DNA of 56,708 bases from Veillonella sp. AM51-8BH (GCF_003463825.1 NZ_QSDY01000007.1:1-56708); one strand, 5' to 3'. Shown: positions 8,121 to 19,808, counted from the stretch's first letter. Notes: generated from the sequence alone by a model not told the origin. Translations and numbers: made by a program.

Positions 8121-10184
8121 TTAAGACCGTAAGAATAATTTACCTAATTCATCAGGTGTAAACTTGATTATCGTTGGACGGCCATGAGGACATACGTACG
8201 GTTTCTCAGTACTAAAGAGATCCTCAATTAAGGTAGTCATTTGATACATATTTAAATTATGACCTGCCTTAATGGCCCCTCTACAAGATGCATACGCTAG
8301 CATTTCATGACGTAACTGAGCCTTAGTAGGCTGTTGATGTTCGTGTAAGTAAGAGAATACATATTGGAGAATTTCAAAAGCCTTTGACTCTACTAAATCT
8401 ACAGGCGCCCCTACTAATTTTATTTTCGTAGGACCACCTAACTCTACATCAAAGCCAAGATCTAGTAAGGTTTCTCGCTCTTCCTCTACCAAATTCATTT
8501 CATCATCTGTAGCCTCACTATATTGAGGCACAAGGATAGATTGCATAGGAATGGATTCAGAAGACTTACAAAGCTTATCATATCGTACACGTTCATGAGC
8601 TGCGTGTTGGTCTATTATGTAGAGATCATCACCCTTTTTAGCCAAAATATAACAAGAAGCGACTTGCCCCATAGGTAAGAATCCAGAATTTTGAATGGTA
8701 CGCTCCTCTGTATTTTCTTCACGAATATCTTGAGCTAAAGACTTAAATTTCTCAACGTCTTCCTTCGTATAACTAGTATATTCAGTTGGAACAGCATCGA
8801 AGCTTTCGTCTGTAAAGGACGACTGTTCATAAGTAGCCTTTGGCGGAGGTGGTGTAAAACCCTTAGTTTTAAGACTCTCTACAAACTGTGTAGTCTCACC
8901 GCGCATGACTTCGTATCCTTTAGTACGGCGACCACCAAATACTTTATCATAATCTACCGCAGTAGCTATATGCTCAGCAGACTGCATCTCATCTTGTACA
9001 ACAGAAGGTGTTCTATACGAATCATACGTACTATTGCCATGGTGAGATAAACTACTATAAGAACTAGAATTAGTAACTGTATCATTACTGTTAGTATTTA
9101 CGTCATTACTATTGGTTTCATTATTACGGAAATCAGCTCCATTATTAATTGTGCCATTTATATAAGAAGATGATTCTCGTTCGTATCGCTCATGTAGAGG
9201 ATTATTTAAAGCGTTTAAAATACCATGATAAACAGCTTTAAATATAATCTTATCATCTGAGAATTTTACTTCACTCTTTCGTGGATGAACGTTAATATCA
9301 ACCATACCAGCAGGTACAGTAATATTAAGTACCACTAAAGGATGACCGTTTTTAGGTAACAATGCATGGTAAGCATTATCGATAGCCTTCATTATTGTTT
9401 TATCGGAAATAACACGGTTATTAACGATAATAGTTTGCCAAATTCTTGTACTTTTAAGAAGGGTAGGTTTACTCACTACACCATCGATATAAATAGAGTC
9501 ACTTTCATAAGCAACAGTGAAAATGTCATCCTTTGTTTTATACCCATATAATGCAGCTACCGTATCACCAATATTACCATTGCCCGGTGTAATTATAGCT
9601 ACTCGATCATCTACGATGAGTTTAAAAGAAATATGTGGATTGCTAAGAGCAAGTTTGCCTACAATATCTTGAATTTTAGAAGATTCTGTACGCTCAGATT
9701 TCAAGAATTTGCGACGGGCTGGCGTATTATAAAACAAATCTCTAATTTCAATTGTCGTACCAGGTGCCGCACCATAAGGAATACAATCGGTGAACGTACC
9801 ACCATCTACGGTAATACGAGTACCCAAATCAGAGTCAGCTTTACGTGTAGTCAAAGAAAAATGAGATACAGAGGCAATACTAGCCAATGCCTCCCCACGA
9901 AAGCCTAGAGAAGCAATATCAAATAAATCTTCTACCTGTTGTATTTTAGAGGTAGCATGACGCAAAATTGCTAGGCGTGCATCTTCCTCTGTCATACCGA
10001 TACCATTATCGGTAATGCGCATATAAGCTACACCGCCATCTCCGATTTCAACCTCAATATTAGTGGCGGACGCATCAATGGAATTTTCAATGAGCTCTTT
10101 AATAACAGATGCGGGACGTTCCACAACTTCGCCAGCAGCTATTTTATTGATTGTGGTTTCATCCAATACATGAATGGTAGCCAT
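8121..10184 (-). CDS. mutL: DNA mismatch repair protein MutL
   Basis: GHKL ATPase of mismatch repair, 687 residues. The N-terminal domain shows the motifs around IKELIENSIDA (28-38), DNGIGM and GFRGEAL. The C-terminal domain carries DQHAAHERVRYD, the endonuclease metal motif of MutL proteins from bacteria lacking MutH (its last acidic position is Asp rather than Glu), plus ASCRGAIKAGHN and CPHGRP. A low-complexity Asn/Ser linker of roughly residues 340-385 joins the halves. The ATG overlaps the mutS stop by one base (TAATG). Confidence 0.97.
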   Translation of the reverse strand: MATIHVLDETTINKIAAGEVVERPASVIKELIENSIDASATNIEVEIGDGGVAYMRITDNGIGMTEEDARLAILRHATSKIQQVEDLFDIASLGFRGEALASIASVSHFSLTTRKADSDLGTRITVDGGTFTDCIPYGAAPGTTIEIRDLFYNTPARRKFLKSERTESSKIQDIVGKLALSNPHISFKLIVDDRVAIITPGNGNIGDTVAALYGYKTKDDIFTVAYESDSIYIDGVVSKPTLLKSTRIWQTIIVNNRVISDKTIMKAIDNAYHALLPKNGHPLVVLNITVPAGMVDINVHPRKSEVKFSDDKIIFKAVYHGILNALNNPLHERYERESSSYINGTINNGADFRNNETNSNDVNTNSNDTVTNSSSYSSLSHHGNSTYDSYRTPSVVQDEMQSAEHIATAVDYDKVFGGRRTKGYEVMRGETTQFVESLKTKGFTPPPPKATYEQSSFTDESFDAVPTEYTSYTKEDVEKFKSLAQDIREENTEERTIQNSGFLPMGQVASCYILAKKGDDLYIIDQHAAHERVRYDKLCKSSESIPMQSILVPQYSEATDDEMNLVEEERETLLDLGFDVELGGPTKIKLVGAPVDLVESKAFEILQYVFSYLHEHQQPTKAQLRHEMLAYASCRGAIKAGHNLNMYQMTTLIEDLFSTEKPYVCPHGRPTIIKFTPDELGKLFLRS

Positions 10185-12815
10185 TATTTCCCGCCTCCTT
10201 TACGAGCCTCCTCTTGTAGTTCATATAATTTATTTAATGCTTCAATCGGTGTCATACTCATTACATCCACTTCGAGTAAGCTATCGACTACAGAATGAGT
10301 AAATAAATTGCCTAGTGGTGAATCACTGGCTTGTTTTGTAGTCGTTTTAACCACATTATTAGATTGTCCACCAATTACACGGTTATTTAAATCACTAGTA
10401 TCATGACTTTGATCTTCCAATGATTCCAAAATTACCTCTGCACGTTTTAACACAGAATTAGGCAATCCTGCCAATCTAGCTACGTGAATACCATAGCTAC
10501 GGTCTGCACCACCTCTAATAATACGGCGCAAGAAGGCCACATCCTTACCTTTTTCTTTTACTGCTACAGTATAATTTTTTAATTTACTATAGCTTTCTTC
10601 TAAACAGATTAACTCATGGTAATGTGTAGCAAATAATGTTTTGCCATGAATATGCTTGCAAATATGCTCTACTACAGCTTGGGCGATACTCAATCCATCA
10701 AAGGTACTCGTACCACGACCAATTTCGTCGAGAATAATCAAGCTATTGTGTGTGGCATTTTCTAATATATATGCTACCTCTTTCATTTCTACCATGAACG
10801 TACTTTGACCAGTAGAAATATCATCGCTAGCACCTACACGTGTAAAGATACGATCTACAGGTGAAATAGATGCCTCCCGAGCAGGAATGAAGGATCCAAT
10901 TTGAGCCATAATCATTAAAATTGCCGCTTGACGCATATACGTTGATTTACCTGCCATGTTAGGTCCTGTAATGAGCAAGAACTCCTCATCATCATGATTT
11001 AAAACGATATCATTCGGTACAAAGACCTCACGTTTTAAGAATTTTTCAATAACAGGATGACGACCATCGCGAATATTAATTTGTCCATTCATTACAATGG
11101 TAGGACAAATATAATTCTCTTCATAGCCTACAAGTGCTAAAGAACCTAATACATCAAGTTCAGCAAGAGCACGAGCTGTTTCTTGTACATCTTTTATAAC
11201 GAGTTTTATATCATTTCGTAGTTGTTGATATAATTCGTGTTCTAAGGCGATTATCTTGTCTTTAGCGCTGAGAATTTTGATTTCAAACTCTTTTAATTCC
11301 GGTGTAATATAACGCTCTGCATTGGCTAATGTTTGTTTTCGAATAAAATAATCCGGTACTTGTTCAGATTTACTATGAGATACTTCAAAATAGTAACCAA
11401 ACACCTTATTATAGCCAGTTTTAATTTTAGATAAACCAGTAGCCTCTTTAATATCAGCTTCCATCTTGCTAGCCATTGTTCGCTATTCGTAGCCAATGAA
11501 CGTAGTTCATCTAAATCCGGATTAAAACCATCTTTAATAACTCGACCTTCTTTTAATGTCAGTGCAGGCTGTTCAGCAATAGCACGACATAATAGGTCAT
11601 ATATATCTTTATGATCTTGAATACGATCATTGATAGAAGTTAATGATAAGCTCGCACATGTGCTTAATACATTTTTAATATCTGGCAAAACAGCTAATGA
11701 TTCACGAAGTGCTGTTAAGTCCTTGGAGACACAGATCCAGTTTCTACTCGTCCTACAATACGTTCAAAATCATAAATGCAGTCCAGTAAGCTACGGATAT
11801 GGGAACGTTCTGCACCACGTGTAATCAGTTCTGCTACAGCTGCTTGTCTACGCTGAATTTGATTAACATCCGTCAATGGACTTTCGAGCCATTGTTTTAA
11901 TAGACGAGCCCCCATTGGTGTCAATGTACGATCAAGTACATCAAGTAATGTACCTTTTTGACCACCGTCTCGTAGGTTATGAGTAATCTCTAAATGGCGC
12001 AAAGAAGATGTATCTAAAATCAAGCGATTTCCTACACTCAATTGATGAACATAGTTAATGTGAGAAATTTCAGACTTAATGATATCCTCTAAATATAAGA
12101 GCATATAGCCCAAAGCTTCCCATACATCCTCTTCCATGAGACCTAGATCACCAAAGTGAGTAACAGCCTTTTCCGCTACTTCGCGCTGTGTATGATATGT
12201 ACTAAATGGAGATAATACAATATTACTGAATTGATTATCCATAAAGTCTTTTATATCTTGCGGTAATACTGTTCCCTCAGGCAATATAATTTCACTTGGA
12301 CGATACATGCTGAGAGCATCAAACATATCGCTTCGTTTTTCACAATCAGTAATGCGATGCCAAATAACTTCCCCTGTAGATACATCAGAAAATACAAGTA
12401 TCCATGCATCTTTTACCATATAAAATAACGATAAAAAGTTATTTGACCGTGCATCATTACCATTTTCAGTCATTACAGTCCCTGGTGTAATGACCTTAAT
12501 AACGTCACGCTTAACGATGCCCTTAACTGCTTTACGGTCTTCTAATTGTTCACAAATAGCAACCTTATAGCCTTTTTTTACCAAAGTTTCTATATAGCTT
12601 TCAGCAGCATGAAAAGGAACGCCACACATCGGTGTGCGTTCCTCATCTCCTGTTGGGCGACCGGTTAAGGTTATATTAAGTTCACGAGATGCAATTAATG
12701 CATCATCATTAAATAATTCATAAAAGTCACCTAAACGAAAGAACAGTAATTCTTCAGAATATCTAGACTTAATATCTAAATACTGCTCCATCATAGGTGT
12801 TTGCTTTTTTGCCAT
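10184..12815 (-). CDS. mutS: DNA mismatch recognition ATPase MutS (two frameshifts)
   Basis: MutS recognises mispairs and recruits MutL. The mismatch-binding motif GDFYELF is near the N-terminus and the Walker A ITGPNMAGKST in the C-terminal part. The reading frame breaks twice. At about 11721, GTGTCTCCAAGGAC needs one more G to continue as SPRDLTALRES. At about 11466, CTAGCAAG needs one more A to continue as QWLA-KMEADIKEATG. With both restored the protein is about 877 residues, normal for MutS. The start at 12815 has AAAAGGGG upstream and is two bases after the miaB stop. The breaks are probably sequencing errors; if real, the strain would be a mutator. Confidence 0.9.
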
Positions 12816-12817
12816 AC

Positions 12818-14133
12818 TTACCCCTTTTGTATTGTACCGTAGCAAACCCAAGTTTGTGCTTTATCAATATAGGCTGGTACGGTTTCACCAATTGATAAAG
12901 AGTCATCTTTCGGGAATAATACCATTTTATTGCCCGATGTACGACCAAACCACATATCTTCATCACGAGGACTTGGACCCTCTACAATAATATCAAACAC
13001 TTGCCCTTCCATAGGTTTATTTAGTTCATAAGAGATTTCGTTTTGTACATCCATCAATGTTTGTAAACGTACACGCTTAACCTCTTCTGGAACTTGATCA
13101 TCCATAGTTGCTGCTGGCGTTCCAGAACGTTTAGAATAAATAAACGTATAAGCCATATCATAGCGTACATCTTTTAACAATTGTAATGTATCTTGGAAAT
13201 CTTCCTCTGTTTCCCCTGGAAAACCTACGATAATATCTGTAGTAACCACTACATCTTTAATTTTCTCACGACAGTAAGAAAGTAATTCTTTGTAATGTTC
13301 TACTGTATAATGACGGTTCATTTTCTTCAAAATACGGTCTGAACCGGATTGAATTGGTAAATGTAAATGGGTAACGATATTAGAGGAACGCCCAAGTGCA
13401 TCTATCATAGATTTAGTCATATCTTGAGGATGACTCGTCATATAGCGAATACGTTCAATTCCTGGAATACCATCGAGGGCATCAACTAATGTACCAAAAT
13501 CAGTACCATCTTTGAAATCTAAACCGTAAGAGTTACATTTTGCCCCAATAAAGTGATCTCTTTAAACCCTTTTGCCCCTAGTTCGGTTACCTCTTTTACG
13601 ATAGCCTCTACAGGACGACTAATTTCTCTACCACGAACGTGAGGAACGATGCAGTACGTACAGAACTTATTGCATCCGTTCATAATAGGTACCCATGCAT
13701 AAAAGGTACCATTAGGTTTTGCTTCCAATTCAGGTAACACGGAATTATCCATGTCTACATTGATTTGGTGTGTATGACCTCGTTGTACCTCTTCAATCAT
13801 TTCATTAATATGTTGAATATTATGAGTACCTAACACAATATCAATATGTGGAGCCCGTTTAAACATTTCCGCTTGATTCTTCTGAGCCATACAACCTGTA
13901 ACAGCAAGAATCAAGTTTTTGTTTTTACGCTTTAGTCTCATTAGCTCACCTATGCGGCCATAGACTTTAGTTTCTGCATTCTCACGCACTGCACAAGTAT
14001 TTAATAAAATTAAATCTGCAGTTTCTACGTCCTCTGTTAGCGTATAGCCTACAGATTCTAACTGATGCGATAAGCGCTCAGAATCAGCAGTATTCATTTG
14101 ACAACCATAGGTGTAAATATAATAAGACTTCAT
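12818..14133 (-). CDS. miaB: tRNA ms2i6A37 methylthiotransferase MiaB (one frameshift)
   Basis: Radical SAM methylthiotransferase acting on i6A37 of tRNA. The N-terminal UPF0004 part holds YGCQMNTADSE, LNTCAVRENAE and VTGCMAQ; the radical SAM motif is CNKFCTYC; a TRAM domain is at the C-terminus. The frame breaks near 13533, where GTAACTCTTACGG requires one extra A (GTAAACTCT) to continue as QNVNSYGLDF. Reconstructed length is about 438 residues, as expected. It lies eight bases after the P-loop/Gls24 gene and upstream of mutS. A real loss is unlikely, since both halves are perfectly conserved. Confidence 0.9.
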
Positions 14134-14141
14134 TCTAACTC

Positions 14142-15017
14142 CTATACTTTAACAATCTTACGTTTTGTTTCTATAATATTCTTAACTTTTATAGACATAC
14201 GTTCAATAGACATGCCTGTAATATACTCAATTTCATTTCGAACAGACTTTTGTACCTGTTGCATCAATGCTTTAACAGGATAACCATGTTCAATTACTAC
14301 AGCCATATCTACAACTAAACCATTTTGACCTTTATCACTTTTTTTGAAAGAAATGACACTTGATTCATCAACACCGACAACTTTTTTTAAGCCATTGCGA
14401 ATCAATTTGATAATAACATCATCATCAAAGGTAAGTCGTCCATAATAACTGAAAGCAGGACGAACTACAGAACGTTCAAAACCTTCTGATCCAATTTGAC
14501 CCAATGTATCTTGATCTTGTTTTTTCAAAGTACGGCGACGCCACATGGTTTTAATTGGATCAATCAAATATCCTCTAAAGTGAGGTTTCAATTCCATTGT
14601 TGGAACTGGAATAATATGTTTACCTTCTTTAAGACGAGCATGTTGTGCTTTTTCAATTTCTTTAGGTGTAGCTACATCTTCAATGCGAATGTATCGATCT
14701 GGATCTTGCAAGCCTAATGCTTTCGTAATTTTCTTAACCATATTATCGGATGTACCAATAATCATAAGCTTATTAGGATTAATTTTATCTAATTGTTCAC
14801 GCACTGATTTTACTTGTACTTCATCTTGGAAAATAGCACGACGAACAGCTTTTAATCGGCTAGATTCCTTCTTTGCAGAAAAGCCAGCTACAATCTTATT
14901 ATCATGAATTAAAATGCCATCATCAATGATACATTCAATATTATTTTCATGAGCAACTACGAGCGCACGATGGCTTTTACCAGTGCCACTACTACCTACA
15001 AATGCAACGACTTCCAT
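14142..15017 (-). CDS. P-loop NTPase fused to an Asp23/Gls24 domain
   Basis: A 291-residue protein. The N-terminus carries a Walker A motif, GSSGTGKS (8-15), in an NTPase-like region of about 170 residues; the C-terminus (about 195-285) has the beta-alpha pattern of Asp23/Gls24 alkaline shock proteins, with VVDMAVVIEHGYPVKALMQ and the closing SIERMSIKVKNI. The start at 15017 is chosen because GAGG lies six bases upstream. Function is not established: Gls24 proteins are linked to envelope stress, while the P-loop suggests nucleotide-dependent regulation. It is between the PHP phosphatase and miaB in one operon. Confidence 0.7.
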   Translation of the reverse strand: MEVVAFVGSSGTGKSHRALVVAHENNIECIIDDGILIHDNKIVAGFSAKKESSRLKAVRRAIFQDEVQVKSVREQLDKINPNKLMIIGTSDNMVKKITKALGLQDPDRYIRIEDVATPKEIEKAQHARLKEGKHIIPVPTMELKPHFRGYLIDPIKTMWRRRTLKKQDQDTLGQIGSEGFERSVVRPAFSYYGRLTFDDDVIIKLIRNGLKKVVGVDESSVISFKKSDKGQNGLVVDMAVVIEHGYPVKALMQQVQKSVRNEIEYITGMSIERMSIKVKNIIETKRKIVKV

Positions 15018-15032
15018 AGTCAACCTCATTAT

Positions 15033-15860
15033 TTATAACAAACTAATAAATTCTGATACATTCTCAGCGGATACCAAGTAATCGCCAAATTGATCTGGTG
15101 CTTTTCCTGGAATACCATGATAATCAGAACCACCTGTAATAAACAAGTTATGTTCTTTAGCTAATGCTTTATATCGTTTCACATCATCATCGTTATGTTT
15201 AGTATGGTAAACCTCCATACCATCAAAATCATAGGCTAACATTTCTACTACATATTCATCACTAGTTACTAGTTTAGGATGAGCCATAACGGCAAGGCCA
15301 CCAGCTTTATGAATGATATCGATAATATGCGGAACCTCAACCTTTACCTTAGGTACATAGCATGGGCTATCTTTTCGAAGAATACCTTTGAATACCTCAT
15401 TAATATCCTTAGCGTAGCCACCATCAATTAATAATTGACCAATATGTGGACGCCCATAAGCTTGTGTTTTAGGAAATTTTTTTAGTAATTCATCTTTCGA
15501 TATAAAATATCCAGCATTATTACAACGTGTAATAATCTCATCGATTCGTTCTTCTCGTTTTGATTTAAAATATTCAATAAAATCTCTTAATTCCTTATTA
15601 GTTTCATCAAAACGATAGCCCAAAATATGAATCGATTTATCTTTATAATCGGCACTAAACTCACAGCCGTTTATAATTTTAATCGTTTCATTAGGATCTA
15701 ATTCTAGTTGTGCGGTACGCAATGCTCTAATTCCATCAATTTCATCATGATCAGTTAAAGCCATCATAGATACATTGCAATCTAAGGCATGACGCAATAA
15801 TTCCTTTGGAGTTTTAATACCATCGGAATAAACGGAATGCATGTGAAAATCTACAAGCAT
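15033..15860 (-). CDS. PHP-domain phosphoesterase (YciV/TrpH-like)
   Basis: A 275-residue polymerase-and-histidinol-phosphatase domain protein. The metal ligands are visible as DFHMHSVYSDG (H6, H8), TDHDEIDG, and later MAHPKL and GGSDYHG. The closest characterised relatives (RNase AM/YciV) hydrolyse 3',5'-nucleotide bisphosphates and trim RNA 5' ends; that activity here is inferred from family. It is the first gene of the miaB-mutSL operon, 35 bases downstream of a good promoter, with GGGAGGTG upstream of the ATG. Confidence 0.85.
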   Translation of the reverse strand: MLVDFHMHSVYSDGIKTPKELLRHALDCNVSMMALTDHDEIDGIRALRTAQLELDPNETIKIINGCEFSADYKDKSIHILGYRFDETNKELRDFIEYFKSKREERIDEIITRCNNAGYFISKDELLKKFPKTQAYGRPHIGQLLIDGGYAKDINEVFKGILRKDSPCYVPKVKVEVPHIIDIIHKAGGLAVMAHPKLVTSDEYVVEMLAYDFDGMEVYHTKHNDDDVKRYKALAKEHNLFITGGSDYHGIPGKAPDQFGDYLVSAENVSEFISLL

Positions 15861-15894
15861 AGAGCACCTCCCATTACAAATATCCTATCTTTTA

Positions 15895-15923
15895 ATTATG
15901 ACCGATTTAGTCTTTTAATTCAA
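15895..15923 (-). promoter_or_regulatory. Promoter of the PHP-miaB-mutSL operon
   Basis: TTGAAT (15923-15918), 17-base spacer, CATAAT (15900-15895), a strong sigma-A-type match 35 bases before the first gene and just downstream of the terminator of the preceding operon. Confidence 0.75.
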
Positions 15924-15936
15924 GTTTAGAAAGAAA

Positions 15937-15974
15937 AATTGCGACCCTAATGAGTATTCACTAGAATCGCAATT
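15937..15974 (-). terminator. Terminator of the rpsB-to-proS operon
   Basis: A long hairpin directly after the proS stop: outer stem AATTGCGA / TCGCAATT, inner stem CTAGTGA / TCATTAG with one wobble, then TTTCTTT on the minus strand. Confidence 0.85.
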
Positions 15975-15976
15975 TA

Positions 15977-17694
15977 TTATAAATCTTGAAGTAATTCAGT
16001 AACCTTAGTCGCTACAGAATCAATGGCACATGTAATGGCCTCTCCAGACTTACGAATTTGAATTTCTACTTCATTATTTTCAAGTGTATTTTTACTTACT
16101 GTAATACGAAGTGGATAACCAATTAAATCAGCATCTTTGAATTTTACACCAGCTCGATCCTTACGATCATCAAGTAACACATCTACACCTGCATCTTGTA
16201 ATGCAGTATAAATTGTTTGACTTGTAGACATCAAAGCTTCATCTTTTGCATTAATAGGTACAATAACGGCTTCAAATGGAGCAATAGCACGTGGCCAAAT
16301 GATACCATTTTCATCGTGGTACTGCTCAATAGCTGCAGCTAATGTACGAGATACACCAATACCATAGCACCCCATAATCATTGGATTAGGGCGACCATTT
16401 TGATCTAAGAATGTAGCTTGTAAAGCTTCAGAGTATTTTGTACCCAATTTAAATACTTGACCTACTTCAATACCTTTAGCATGTTCTAATGTACCACCAC
16501 AAGTTGGACAAACATCGTCATCTGTTATTAAACGAATTGGTGCAACAATGATATCTTCTACATTAAAGTCACGTTTAGGGTTAATGTTAATATAGTGAGC
16601 ATCTTTCTTGTTTGCACCACCACAAACATTGTACGTTTCCATAACAGATTCATCCACAACAATAGCAAACTCTTCTGTTTGTTTTAACCCAACAGGACTA
16701 ATAAAGCCAGCTGTTAAGCCTACTTTTTCTAATTCCTCTGGCGTAGCCATTTCTGGCTCTACAGAACCAAGCACAGCATGTTGTACAGCTACTTCATTTA
16801 CTTCATGGTCACCACGAACAATAGCTAATACAACTTTACCATCAATAGAAAATACTACGGCTTTAATAGTTTTATGTAATGGAAGATTTAGCATTTCTGC
16901 AACAGCTTCAATAGTACTTGCATTAGGAGTATCTACAATAGATAACTCTTGAAGTGCTTCTTCTTCCTGTTTCATAATACCAGGTTTACCAATCTCAATA
17001 TTGGCAGCATAGTCACATTTTGTGCAGTACACAATATCTGCTTCACCTGCTTCAGCAATAGCCATGAACTCATGTGTACCACTACCACCAATGGCACCGC
17101 TATCAGCCTCTACAGGACGGAATGTAAGACCACAACGCGTAAAAATACGTGTGTATGCATCATACATAGATTTATAGGATTCATCTAAACCAGCTTCATC
17201 TACATCAAAAGAGTATGCATCTTTCATAATGAATTCGCGACTGCGCATTAAACCATAACGCGGACGACGTTCATCACGGAATTTACTTTGAATTTGATAT
17301 AAATTTACTGGTAATTGACGATATGAATTGATCTCATTTTTAACTAGTGTAGTAATCATCTCTTCATGAGTTGGTCCTAAACAGAATTCATTATCATGAC
17401 GATCATTAATACGCATCATTTCAGCGCCATATGCATTCCAACGGCCAGATTCTTTCCAAATTTCAGCAGGTTGTAAGATAGGCATCATGATTTCTTGAGC
17501 ACTAGCACGATCCATTTCTTCACGTACAATAGCTCGATTTTTTTGATACTTCTCCAACCTAATGGTAAAAAGCTATATAAACCATTTGCAGTTTTGCGCA
17601 TAAAACCAGCGCGAAGCATAAGCTGTTGGCTAACTACATCAGCGTCAGATGGAACCTCACGCAATGTAGGTGCATATAATTTAGTGGCTAACAT
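15977..17694 (-). CDS. proS: Prolyl-tRNA synthetase, bacterial type (one frameshift)
   Basis: Class II synthetase of the long bacterial form with an editing domain. The N-terminal part includes [20 protein letters not shown]; motif 2 is in [16 protein letters not shown]; a YbaK-like editing insertion follows; motif 3 is [14 protein letters not shown]. The frame breaks between 17533 and 17544, at or next to a run of seven A (minus strand); one extra base restores KKI/[12 protein letters not shown]. Reconstructed length is about 572 residues, as expected. The start at 17694 has GAGGAG five bases upstream and overlaps ispG by seven bases. As the gene is essential, a sequencing error is likely. 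Confidence 0.92.
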
Positions 17695-18773
17695 AAAGAC
17701 TCCTCATCTAAGTTTTCTAAATATTGATCAATTTCTCTAAATAATGTATCTACTAATTCAGCTTCTGGCACAGTCTTGATAACTTCCCCTTTACGGAAGA
17801 CAATACCTTGTCCATTACCACCAGCAATGCCGAAATCAGCCTCACGAGCCTCACCAGGCCCATTTACGACACAACCCATAACAGCTACTTTAATAGGTGC
17901 TTTAATGGATGCTAAACGTTCCTCTACAATCCCTGCCATATCAAATAAGTTCACTTGGCATCGACCGCAAGTAGGACAGGAAATCATTGTAGCTCCAAAG
18001 TTTCGTAATCCTAAATTACTCAAAATACTTCGACCTACTTCAATTTCATGAATTGGATCACCTGTTAAGGATACCCGTAATGTATCACCGATACCGTCTA
18101 ATAATAAAGCACCAATGCCCATAGCAGACTTAATAGTACCTTGTTTTATCGTACCAGCTTCAGTAACACCTAAATGCAATGGATAAGGAATCTTATCGGA
18201 TAACTTACGATAGGCTTCTACCATTAAAGGAACTTCCGTTGCTTTAATAGATAATTTCATTTGACGGTAGTCGAGCTTTTCGAGAATTCGGACATGTTCT
18301 AATGCAGTTTCCACCATGCCATCAGCTGTAGGATGACCTCCATGTGCATCGAGGATATGCTTTGGTAAAGACCCTGCATTAACGCCAATACGAATCGGGA
18401 TTTGTTTAGGTTTAGCTTTTTCAATAACAGCCAATACCTTATCCTCACCGCCGATGTTTCCTGGATTAATACGCAATCCATCAACATTATTCTCGATAGC
18501 TTCTAACGCTAATTTATAGTCGAAATGAATATCAGCAATTAAAGGAATATCAATACCAGCACGAACTGCTTTTAAAGCTTTAGCAGAAGCCATAGTAGGA
18601 ACTGCAACACGTACTAGTTCACAACCAGCCTCAGCTAAACGATTTATTTCAGCTATAGCCTTTTCCGTATGAACCGGATCTGTAGTAATCATAGATTGAA
18701 TGCTTACCGGTGCATAATCACCAATTTTAACTGTACCTACATAGATACCATTTGTTGGTTTACGTACAATCAT
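17688..18773 (-). CDS. ispG: 4-hydroxy-3-methylbut-2-enyl diphosphate synthase IspG
   Basis: Iron-sulfur enzyme of the MEP isoprenoid pathway, producing HMBPP from MEcPP. The 361-residue protein has the substrate motif SMITTDPV and the 4Fe-4S ligands in SCPTCGRC and [11 protein letters not shown]. It lies in the same operon as dxr and uppS, and the next pathway enzyme (ispH) is elsewhere in the window. It is flanked by rseP (18-base gap) and proS (seven-base overlap). Confidence 0.97.
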   Translation of the reverse strand: MIVRKPTNGIYVGTVKIGDYAPVSIQSMITTDPVHTEKAIAEINRLAEAGCELVRVAVPTMASAKALKAVRAGIDIPLIADIHFDYKLALEAIENNVDGLRINPGNIGGEDKVLAVIEKAKPKQIPIRIGVNAGSLPKHILDAHGGHPTADGMVETALEHVRILEKLDYRQMKLSIKATEVPLMVEAYRKLSDKIPYPLHLGVTEAGTIKQGTIKSAMGIGALLLDGIGDTLRVSLTGDPIHEIEVGRSILSNLGLRNFGATMISCPTCGRCQVNLFDMAGIVEERLASIKAPIKVAVMGCVVNGPGEAREADFGIAGGNGQGIVFRKGEVIKTVPEAELVDTLFREIDQYLENLDEESLC

Positions 18774-18791
18774 TGTAATCTCCCATCTATC

Positions 18792-19808
18792 TTATAGTAA
18801 TCGGAATATATCCTGAGTCGTTACATATAAGAATAATGCTACCATTAAAGCAACACCAACCATTTGAATATACATTAGTGCCTTAGCAGGTAATTTACGA
18901 CCTGTAATTGCTTCAGCCAAAATAATAATTAAATGACCACCATCTAATACAGGTAATGGTAAAAGATTGATAACCCCTAAGTTAATACTTAAAAATGCAG
19001 CAAAGCTCAAAAGTGGTGCAAAGCCAGATTGTGCAATAGTGCCAGCCATTTGTGAAATACCTACTGGGCCGGATAATTCTGCAGCTTGTGTGCCGCGAAT
19101 CATATCATACAAACCACTTAACATAGCAACAATTGTTTGACCAGTACGAGTAACAGCTAGACTCAAAGACTCGCCTATGCTATAACTTTCTCGTGTAAAA
19201 CTAGGATAAATACCAATTTTAGGACTATCTTGTTCCATTTTTGGAATCACTGTAGTTTCTACAGTTTCTCCGTCTCGATCTACCACAACGGTAACACCAT
19301 GGTTGGCAGTACCTTGTAAGCTAGGACGGATTTCATCCCACGTTGAAATCTTTTTACCATCAATAGTAATAATTCTATCATTTGATTGTAAATGAGCTTG
19401 TTCAGCGGCACTACCAGGGATGATATTACCAATAACAGGATCATTTGTATAGGTAAGATTACCTACTGTTGCATTGAGGCCAAAGAATAAAACAATGGCC
19501 AATAAAAAATTGAATACTGCCCCTGCAGAAATAACAATAAATTTCTTCCATGCAGGTTTAGTATAAAATGACCGTTCATTTAACGGCTCGTCAGGACTCA
19601 TGCCAGCAATACGATTAAAACCACCAAGAGGAATAATACGAATAGAATATAAGGTTTCCCCTTTTTGAACTTTAAATATGGCAGGTCCAAAACCTATGGC
19701 GAATTCGTCTACTTGCATACCCGACATTTTTGCTGTAATAAAATGGCCTAACTCATGAATAAACACGATTAAACCAAATACAAATATTGTGGCTAATGCC
19801 GTTGTCAT
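18792..19808 (-). CDS. rseP: RseP-type site-2 membrane metalloprotease
   Basis: Intramembrane zinc protease of 338 residues. HELGH at residues 18-22 is the HExxH zinc site, in the first membrane segment; a PDZ domain spans about 120-190 (PGSAAEQAHLQSNDRI); the third metal ligand lies in INLLPLPVLDGGH, followed by a last membrane helix. The family cleaves anti-sigma factors and signal-peptide remnants in the inner membrane. Position between dxr and ispG is the usual Firmicute arrangement. Confidence 0.93.
   Translation of the reverse strand: MTTALATIFVFGLIVFIHELGHFITAKMSGMQVDEFAIGFGPAIFKVQKGETLYSIRIIPLGGFNRIAGMSPDEPLNERSFYTKPAWKKFIVISAGAVFNFLLAIVLFFGLNATVGNLTYTNDPVIGNIIPGSAAEQAHLQSNDRIITIDGKKISTWDEIRPSLQGTANHGVTVVVDRDGETVETTVIPKMEQDSPKIGIYPSFTRESYSIGESLSLAVTRTGQTIVAMLSGLYDMIRGTQAAELSGPVGISQMAGTIAQSGFAPLLSFAAFLSINLGVINLLPLPVLDGGHLIIILAEAITGRKLPAKALMYIQMVGVALMVALFLYVTTQDIFRLL

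Noticed and set aside
12769..12966. Small frame at the miaB/mutS junction
   Set aside because: It is a shadow of two well-defined genes in other frames.
12818..14133. Two separate genes, or programmed frameshifting, in miaB
   Set aside because: Both parts match one MiaB, a single lost A explains the break, and there is no slippery heptamer or stimulatory structure; the same applies to mutS, proS, rpe, def, der and the oxidoreductase.
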